Of a stretch of 64,000 nucleotides of DNA, positions 57,933-64,000 are shown piece after piece (positions within the stretch are counted from its first letter, which is position 1; the number at the start of each line of letters is the position of its first letter). The stretch is taken from NCBI RefSeq assembly GCF_018271975.1, contig NZ_JAGUCN010000017.1, positions 62,001 to 126,000 of the forward strand, written 5' to 3'. The notes beneath the pieces were generated by a model, which saw only the letters and a list, made by a program, of their open reading frames with translations, was not told the DNA's origin and ran no database searches. Both the position numbers and the translations under genes were made by a program. Source of the DNA: Carboxylicivirga mesophila (GTDB lineage Bacteria > Bacteroidota > Bacteroidia > Bacteroidales > Marinilabiliaceae).

Positions 57933-60900
57933 CTAAAATTTAATGTTTACACCCATTGAAAATATTCTCGTCTGTGGATATTGCAGAGTATTTGTTGTTG
58001 TACTTGGCTTCTCAGGATCGAAACCATAGCGCATTTTTGTCCATGTCAGTGCATTCTGAATATTTCCATATACACGAACATGAGAAACCCCAATACCTTC
58101 AAGCAAACGTTTTGGTATAGTATAACCAATAGTAACATTTTTCAAACGCAGATAAGAAGCATCCTCCATGTAATAATCAGATACAATATTAAACCTGTTT
58201 GGCTCGCTGTATAATCTTTGGATATTACTATCTGGATTATCTTCTGACCATGCATCCCGATACCAAGCACCAGTTGCAGCAGCTCCTCCATGAAAAGGTG
58301 CAGTTATCATTCCCTGGTTAAGAGAATTAACTCCAAAAACTCCTTGGAAAAATAGACCTAAATCCCAATTACGCCATCCTAAGTCAAGATTACTCGAAAA
58401 TACCCAATCTGGATAAGGCTTTCCTAAAATAGTCCTATCATCAGCTGTTATGACACCATCCCCATTCAAATCTGCAAATCGAATATCACCAGGTTGAGCA
58501 ACCATACCTGCATAAGCAGTCCCAATCTCTGAATTAAGGTGATTATCTATCTCATCTTGTGATCTATAAAGTCCTTCTGTTTTAAATCCATAAAATGAGT
58601 TAAACGGTTTTCCAACTTCCCACATCAAGTTATTGTCAAAAATTATAAAATCCTGACCACCAAGATCTGTGATCTCATTTGTCGTACTTGATGCCGTAAT
58701 ACTTGCTTTAATATCAAGCTCCTTATACTTTCCAACATAAGTGGCCATCATTTCTACCCCTCTATTCTCCATTGCTGCGGCATTTACAAATGGAGCCTCT
58801 GATAGTCCTAAGGTACCTGATACAGGAAGTTGCATCAGAATATCCTTATTTGTCTTAACAAAGTAATCAAATGTTGCAGTAATCTTATTTCTAATTAAAC
58901 CGATATCAAAACCTAAATTTAACTGTTCGGATGTTTCCCATGAAGTCGATCGATCAGCAAGCCTGGTAATTGCTGCAGCAGAATATAAAGTGTTATTAAA
59001 GTTATATGTCAGATTTGAACTCATCCTATTACTTGCCGCATAATAATCACCAATTGCCTCGTTTCCTAATTGCCCCCATGAAGCCCTTAGCTTCAAATTG
59101 GCCAGCCAGTCCGCAGATTCTAGAAATGATTCTTCAGACACGCGCCATCCAATTGAAGTTGATGGAAATGTTCCCCACTTATCTTCAAACCTGGAACTTC
59201 CATCTTTACGTAATGTCGCCTCTAGCATATATTTATTTAGTATATTAAAATTAAGACGACCATAATATGACAACCAAGAGCCCTCATAAGCTGAAGAACC
59301 ATTCTTTTGTGTGGCTGGATCTCCAATGCCCATACTTGGAACATTAACAGGGAAATTAGTTCTACTCATGGAATACTGCTTATAACTTAATTCGCGTGCT
59401 TCAAAACCAGCTAAAGCATTAAAATCAATACTCTCGCCAATTTTACTGGAGTAATTAATCTGCGAATCAGCCATTTTTGTTAAAGATGTTTCTCTATAGT
59501 TTTCTAAGATTGCTTGAGTAGGCGTGTTCTCCAACAACTGACCATTATCTTGTAATGCGTAAAAAGTCAAAGAAGGATTCCATATTTCCAACTCGTTTGA
59601 TGAACTATACAAGTTGTATGATGCATCAATTTTTAAGCCTTTTACAACTTCAAGACTGGCAGCCATTCTAACATTTATTGGTGTTGATTTCGTCTGTCTA
59701 TATCCACCTTCTTCTTTTGCGGCCCAATTACTTCCGTAACCAGTGTAACCTACTGTTGGTATATATTTTCGAACAGTTGATGGAGCCACATAAACGTTAT
59801 AAATTGCATTATCCATACCTGCAACCACATCATTTGTTATTTGATCATAACCCGACAAATTGAGATCTAAGCGTAACTTATCCTTGAAAAAATAAGAACT
59901 AAAATTAGATCGAATAGTCAGTTTTTTAGTATCATTCCCATCTACAATACCATCCTGATTAAGATAGCCTACAGAAACAGAATACAAGAGGTTATCTGAA
60001 CCTCCAGATATATTAACGTGATTATCATATATTGCTGCAGATCTAAATGTATCGGAAATCCAATCATAATCAGTTGGATACATCATTGGATCAACATTAT
60101 TTCTGTAATTATACATGTATTCATCATTGTACCATGTAGGGTACTGACCATTATTCGAATTGGCTTCGGCTTGTGCTCGTAACTCAAGGTACTCGACACC
60201 TTTAAGAATATCAGGCATTTCTGTCACTTGCTGAACACCAGCATATCCTTTATAATCAACTTTCATTTGGCCAGATTTGCCCTTTTTTGTCGTAATTAAT
60301 ATAACACCGTTAGACGCCCTGTTTCCATATATGGCAGTTGACGCAGCATCTTTAAGTATTGATATATTCTCTAAATCCTTCGGGTTTACATCTGCAAGAT
60401 CACCGACCATACCATCAATAATAACCAAAGGTTTACTATTACCAAAGGTTCCAATACCACGAATTAGTATCTGGGCATCATCATTTCCAGGCTGACCAGA
60501 AGTTTGCGAAATAAATGCACCTGCAACCTGCCCTTGAAGGGCTGCACTTGTATTTGTTAAAGGTCTACTTTGCAGGCCTTCAGGCATTACAGACTCAACT
60601 GCACCAGTAAGATTTGCCTTTTTCTGAGTTCCATAACCAACTACAACAACTTCATCTAAACCCGTTGCTTCCTCCACTAAAGTAACATTGATTGTCTTTC
60701 TATTGGCTACCTGAACAGTTTGCGTATTAAATCCTATAAATGAAAACGTTAAAGCAGTTTCTCCTGAACTAATTTCAATCGAATAGCTACCATCAAATCC
60801 TGTAATGACTCCATTCATTCGATTTGCTTGTTCAAAAATATTAGCACCAGGAATTGGTTCTCCATTAGAATCGGTAACAATACCTTTTACTGTAACCGAA

Positions 60901-61295
60901 ACCTGTTGAGCATTGATTATAATTTCATTATTTTCTTTAGGTAAGAAAATAATGAAATCATCTTGTATCCGATAAATAAACTCAGAGCCTTTAAGAACCT
61001 CATCCAATACATTCATCATCTCTTCCTGATGAATATTCATTGTTACTTTCCGGCTTAAATCTCCTAAATCAGAACTAAAAACGAAGCGAAAGCTGCTTTG
61101 ACTTTCAATGTCTTCAAGAACATCAACAATTGAAGCATTGTTGACCTTGAGACTGATTTTATTTCCTTGTGCACTAACCCCTGCTGTCAGATGCAAACTA
61201 AATGCGAGTAATAAAATGGATAAAATTTTCATAACCCTCAATAATTTACGAGCCTCTCTGTCTATAGGAGGCTTAATAATTCGCCAATTTTTCAT
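57933..61295 (-). CDS. SusC-family TonB-dependent transporter with STN domain (PUL B)
   Basis: Full-length outer-membrane SusC (1120 aa). Signal peptide to about residue 43, STN domain (about 45-120; ISLKVNNASIVDVLEDIESQ), CarboxypepD_reg-like domain (about 130-210), GLDEVVVVGYGTQKK motif (about 220), plug and barrel ending VNIKF. The STN domain and a neighbouring FecR make it a signalling transporter. It aligns over the whole N-terminal region with the SusC at 9819-13169, including VLKQIL/VLDEVL- and NPTNGVITG/NRMNGVITG-type blocks. Its leader carries the same elements as that gene. ATG at 61295. Confidence 0.96.
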   Translation of the reverse strand: MKNWRIIKPPIDREARKLLRVMKILSILLLAFSLHLTAGVSAQGNKISLKVNNASIVDVLEDIESQSSFRFVFSSDLGDLSRKVTMNIHQEEMMNVLDEVLKGSEFIYRIQDDFIIFLPKENNEIIINAQQVSVTVKGIVTDSNGEPIPGANIFEQANRMNGVITGFDGSYSIEISSGETALTFSFIGFNTQTVQVANRKTINVTLVEEATGLDEVVVVGYGTQKKANLTGAVESVMPEGLQSRPLTNTSAALQGQVAGAFISQTSGQPGNDDAQILIRGIGTFGNSKPLVIIDGMVGDLADVNPKDLENISILKDAASTAIYGNRASNGVILITTKKGKSGQMKVDYKGYAGVQQVTEMPDILKGVEYLELRAQAEANSNNGQYPTWYNDEYMYNYRNNVDPMMYPTDYDWISDTFRSAAIYDNHVNISGGSDNLLYSVSVGYLNQDGIVDGNDTKKLTIRSNFSSYFFKDKLRLDLNLSGYDQITNDVVAGMDNAIYNVYVAPSTVRKYIPTVGYTGYGSNWAAKEEGGYRQTKSTPINVRMAASLEVVKGLKIDASYNLYSSSNELEIWNPSLTFYALQDNGQLLENTPTQAILENYRETSLTKMADSQINYSSKIGESIDFNALAGFEARELSYKQYSMSRTNFPVNVPSMGIGDPATQKNGSSAYEGSWLSYYGRLNFNILNKYMLEATLRKDGSSRFEDKWGTFPSTSIGWRVSEESFLESADWLANLKLRASWGQLGNEAIGDYYAASNRMSSNLTYNFNNTLYSAAAITRLADRSTSWETSEQLNLGFDIGLIRNKITATFDYFVKTNKDILMQLPVSGTLGLSEAPFVNAAAMENRGVEMMATYVGKYKELDIKASITASSTTNEITDLGGQDFIIFDNNLMWEVGKPFNSFYGFKTEGLYRSQDEIDNHLNSEIGTAYAGMVAQPGDIRFADLNGDGVITADDRTILGKPYPDWVFSSNLDLGWRNWDLGLFFQGVFGVNSLNQGMITAPFHGGAAATGAWYRDAWSEDNPDSNIQRLYSEPNRFNIVSDYYMEDASYLRLKNVTIGYTIPKRLLEGIGVSHVRVYGNIQNALTWTKMRYGFDPEKPSTTTNTLQYPQTRIFSMGVNIKF

Positions 61296-61365
61296 ACATT
61301 TGATAATTAAAGTTAATTAAACTGATAGTGGTTTAACAGGGAAGTGTGTTGCAGACATTTCCCTG
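61293..61365 (-). promoter_or_regulatory. Conserved SusC leader (hairpin plus TTTAATTAA box), PUL B
   Basis: Hairpin CAGGGAAGTGT (61337-61347) / ACATTTCCCTG (61355-61365), nearly perfect, lies between FecR and SusC. It is followed on the minus strand by TTTAATTAA and TCAAATGTATGAAAAA at the start codon. The right-hand flank on the plus strand is a T-run, but no plus-strand gene ends here. Compare 13167-13236. Confidence 0.45.
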
Positions 61366-61371
61366 CTTTTT

Positions 61372-62346
61372 TTATTTCTTATATCGTACGTTATCTAGTT
61401 TCACTTCATAACAATTGCTTTTATTCGCTATCCTAATTGGAACTGAAAGCTGTATAATTTCGAGTACCTTATTTAGTGGATCATCTTTAATTGTCAGTGA
61501 AATTTTTAAATCCTTCAGTGCACTCTCGTCGTCTAAGTCAAACTTTACTCCATATCTTTTCCCCAACTGTTTGAAGAAGTTTTCTAGAGTTTCATCTCGA
61601 ATTATCAGATCATCTTTTGACCAAACTATTTGCTCGAGTGAGTTTATCTCACTAACATCAATGTCTTTAGTGGATAATTGATAAGTAGCTTGCTGACCTG
61701 GTTTTAGAATCTTTTGACAGCTACTATTATTATCAACTGTAAGCATCACACTTCCACTCTCTAAATAAACATCAACTTTATTGGCAGCCATGTCATGATT
61801 AATATTAAAGCGCGTACCTAATACCTCAACATTTAATGGACCACTATTCACATTAAACTTCAAACCACTGTGCTGAACATCGAAAAAAGCTTCTCCGTTG
61901 AGATATACTTCCCGTTTAAATATGAATTGAAGAGCATTATAAGAAAGTGATGAATTTTCATTCATAATGACTTTGCTACTATCAGGTAATACAACTTCAA
62001 AACGTTGTCCTAATTTTGTTTGAACTAAAACATCCTGTTCAATTGCAGCTTGGTACAACATTATCGCAGCAATACATAGAAATGCAACTACAACAGATGC
62101 AATTGAAAGCAAAACGACCTTTAACTTTGATTTAGGTTGAGATTTTTTAGTAAGTTTATTTTTAACTGCTTGCCAGTCTGCCTCTGTTCTAAAGTGAAAT
62201 ACCTTTTTTGTATTCGACTTCCACAGCTCTTTTTGTTGTTCAAAGTACTTCTTATTACCATCAGAGGCTCTGATATAATCCAATAATTCAATGAGTTCAG
62301 CATTGGATGCCGTTCCATTTAAATATTTGACAATTAATTTATCCAT
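61372..62346 (-). CDS. FecR-family anti-sigma factor (PUL B)
   Basis: Anti-sigma regulator (324 aa from ATG 62346; a TTG at 62391 also opens the frame). Cytoplasmic N-terminal part (about 1-75), one transmembrane helix (about 80-102, VVLLSIASVVVAFLCIAAI), FecR domain (about 115-210; GQRFEVVLPDSSKVIMNENSS) and a DUF4974-type C-terminal domain (about 240-315). It should link the STN domain of the SusC at 57933-61295 to the ECF sigma factor at 62473-63090. It is 126 bp after the sigma gene and 76 bp before SusC. Confidence 0.94.
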   Translation of the reverse strand: MDKLIVKYLNGTASNAELIELLDYIRASDGNKKYFEQQKELWKSNTKKVFHFRTEADWQAVKNKLTKKSQPKSKLKVVLLSIASVVVAFLCIAAIMLYQAAIEQDVLVQTKLGQRFEVVLPDSSKVIMNENSSLSYNALQFIFKREVYLNGEAFFDVQHSGLKFNVNSGPLNVEVLGTRFNINHDMAANKVDVYLESGSVMLTVDNNSSCQKILKPGQQATYQLSTKDIDVSEINSLEQIVWSKDDLIIRDETLENFFKQLGKRYGVKFDLDDESALKDLKISLTIKDDPLNKVLEIIQLSVPIRIANKSNCYEVKLDNVRYKK

Positions 62347-62472
62347 ATGCACTTTGTTCGTTACAGACTTAAATACACATAGTGATCGCAAAACCCTACT
62401 TTTTTCGGAATAAAACTTTTCACATAGTTGATAAAAGGATAGCGTGAGTAATTTTCACAAAGAAACACAAGG

Positions 62473-63090
62473 CTATAACAGAGGGCGATTTAGGTGGTTA
62501 ATTACTATAATAGCAACAATTGTCAATTCAGGATATTTATTTTCAATATGAATACGAATTTGCCTTTTTGCGTTGGAAATGTGCTTTTCAACGGCCTTAA
62601 CCGATAAGTTCAGTTCCATTGCTACATCTTTCTGTCTTTTTCCTTCAAACTTACACAATTCAAATATCCTTCTGCACTTCGGAGATAATTGTTTACATGC
62701 TTCTTTTAGCTCTTTATGAAGTAATTCTTCTAAAGGCTCTTCTTCATGACCTATAAAATCAATTTCACTTAAAAACTGAAGATCTTGTATTTCCTGAGAA
62801 TAGAGTTTTAAATGTCGACTATGAATTGCTTTGTCCCGCAGATAATTGATACAACGATTTCGCACTAATTTAAAAACAAAAGACTCTATCGACATATCAG
62901 TCTTCAGTTCTTGCTTCATATTCCATACGCTAATGAAAGCCTCTTGAACGATATCCTTTACCTCCTCCTCTTCATTAACAAATAATGAAGTATAATTAAA
63001 AAGTCTCATATAGGAGTTTCGAAAGAAGTACTCAAAGGCATCTTCATCTCCTTTTTTAATCAATTCGAACAATAAGTTATCGGTAGACAT
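62473..63090 (-). CDS. ECF sigma-70 factor (PUL B)
   Basis: ECF sigma factor (205 aa) with region 2 (about 10-80; DIVQEAFISVWN) and region 4 helix-turn-helix (about 125-180; EGKRQKDVAMELNLSVKAVEKHI). A hydrophobic C-terminal tail (LTIVAIIVINH) follows region 4. It should direct transcription of PUL B from the FecR/SusC genes onward and be controlled by the FecR at 61372-62346. ATG at 63090. It is the most upstream PUL B gene; the next gene upstream is the TPR protein. Confidence 0.94.
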   Translation of the reverse strand: MSTDNLLFELIKKGDEDAFEYFFRNSYMRLFNYTSLFVNEEEEVKDIVQEAFISVWNMKQELKTDMSIESFVFKLVRNRCINYLRDKAIHSRHLKLYSQEIQDLQFLSEIDFIGHEEEPLEELLHKELKEACKQLSPKCRRIFELCKFEGKRQKDVAMELNLSVKAVEKHISNAKRQIRIHIENKYPELTIVAIIVINHLNRPLL

Positions 63091-63162
63091 GCAAATCTAT
63101 ATACTTTATGAAGCGTTCATTAATACCAATTATTAAAGATAACATCTAATTCTGAAAACATA

Positions 63163-64000
63163 TTATAAAGTATTCCTTCCGCTATGATTAAACTTGCTTA
63201 TATAACCCAGCTGCACTAAGGAATCGTAAATATTTTTACTAATAATAAACTCCACATCAATAAATTTTGTATCGTAAGCCTGAACCTCTTGGTTACTGTT
63301 TGCAATTTGATCTAAAAGTTCACTGGTTGCTTCACCCAAGTATAATTCATTTACCCATTTGACATACAGGTTATCAGGTTCATTATTTAATGCTTGCTGT
63401 ATAATAGATGTAGCTTCTGCCTTCTGATCGTGTTGGTTTAGTACTAATACCTGCCACAATAATTTGGAACTTTCATTAAGATATTTTGGGGTACGATGAT
63501 TAATAATCTTATTATAATACTTTCTCGCTTCATCCTCCTTACCTAGTTGAGCATATGCTAATGCTATAAGATAATCATCCAGTCGTTCATCTACATCGTA
63601 ATGTTTTCCAACACCCAGATTTAACGGCCACTCCTTAGCTCTTTTAGCGTACTCAATAACATCTCTATAGCTCTTATCCTCAAATGAGCGAAACGCTAAT
63701 CTTAAACATACCTCATGGTAGATATTTCGTCCTTCTGTTGCTCCTTCGTAAGGCATCACTTCAAATTTTTCGAGAAACGAAAGACATTGCTCGTATTTCT
63801 TTTGCCTAAGCAGGCTATTGGCATATAACATCCCAAACTTGGAGTTCTCCGGATATAACCGATGATACTTGCCAGACAACTTTTCAGCCTTTTGAAGCTC
63901 ATTACTATTGATATAATTCTGTATCAAACACAAATTTAAGCGCCAATCATTTTTATCAATTTCAAAAGCACGCTTTAAACAGTTGTCGGCAACCTTCTGA
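63163..64000 (-). CDS. TPR-repeat protein, truncated by the window edge
   Basis: Partial tetratricopeptide-repeat protein: the frame stays open to base 64000, and the codons beyond the TTG at 63933 continue the same helical pattern (for example LKRAFEIDKNDWRLNL), so the true start is outside the window. At least 278 codons are visible. Repeats such as LQKAEKLSGKYHRLYPENSKF and ALAYAQLGKEDEARKYYNKII are TPR helices; no catalytic domain is seen. It may be a large scaffold or signalling protein. It is 72 bp ahead of the ECF sigma gene and on the same strand; a link to PUL B is not established. Confidence 0.85.
   Translation of the reverse strand, partial: QKVADNCLKRAFEIDKNDWRLNLCLIQNYINSNELQKAEKLSGKYHRLYPENSKFGMLYANSLLRQKKYEQCLSFLEKFEVMPYEGATEGRNIYHEVCLRLAFRSFEDKSYRDVIEYAKRAKEWPLNLGVGKHYDVDERLDDYLIALAYAQLGKEDEARKYYNKIINHRTPKYLNESSKLLWQVLVLNQHDQKAEATSIIQQALNNEPDNLYVKWVNELYLGEATSELLDQIANSNQEVQAYDTKFIDVEFIISKNIYDSLVQLGYISKFNHSGRNTL

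Noticed and set aside
63092-63099. TAGATTTG -7-like element on the minus strand directly before the PUL B sigma gene
   Set aside because: It would place the transcript start inside the first codons of the sigma gene, and no later good start exists (next Met at residue 28), so it is probably chance.

Overview
The window looks like chromosomal DNA from a Bacteroidota bacterium. Evidence: two complete ECF sigma / FecR anti-sigma / SusC / SusD sets, many signal-peptide or lipoprotein glycoside hydrolases, A/T-rich intergenic DNA without clear Shine-Dalgarno sites, and several TAnnTTTG-type -7 elements. A free-living or animal-associated member of the Marinilabiliales/Prolixibacteraceae type would fit, but the genus cannot be fixed from this sequence. 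Nearly all genes read on the minus strand; the only convincing plus-strand gene is an AraC-type regulator at 19806-20696. I saw no tRNA, rRNA, CRISPR array, transposase or phage gene.

The layout is two polysaccharide utilisation loci (PULs) flanking a cytoplasmic and regulatory middle section. In transcription order, PUL B runs from about 63.1 kb to 32.5 kb: ECF sigma, FecR, SusC, SusD, an Fn3-like lipoprotein, a strong hairpin at 55779-55813, then a 955-aa TIM-barrel protein, an epimerase-fold protein, a GH95-like protein, GH5, GH89, GH20, GH2, a five-bladed-propeller hydrolase, a 988-aa hydrolase, GH95, and a terminator at 32439-32470. PUL A runs from 14.9 kb to the left edge: ECF sigma, FecR, SusC, SusD, a hairpin at 8170-8205, GH89, a terminator at 5825-5860, then GH89, GH29 and GH20. 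The two SusC genes share a conserved leader (hairpin, TTTAATTAA box and identical start-codon context).

The middle section (15-32 kb) holds a SIS-domain protein, an unknown TIM-barrel protein, an MFS sugar porter and a Gfo/Idh/MocA oxidoreductase, divergent from the AraC regulator. It also holds a metallophosphoesterase with a PQQ-type propeller, an endoglycoceramidase-like GH5 lipoprotein, and a ROK regulator with fucose mutarotase, zinc alcohol dehydrogenase, cupin-like protein and aldo/keto reductase. A phosphodiesterase, a small secreted protein and a membrane LytTR regulator complete it.

The enzyme set (three GH89, two GH20, GH29, GH95 plus a GH95-like protein, LacZ-type GH2, two endoglycoceramidase-related GH5) points to animal-type glycans: alpha-GlcNAc-capped, fucosylated, HexNAc/galactose-containing chains of mucins or glycolipids. 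No sulfatase, sialidase or alpha-mannosidase is present here. The two GH5 proteins and two phosphodiesterase-superfamily proteins suggest that glycolipids, perhaps of invertebrate type, are a target. That last step is inference.
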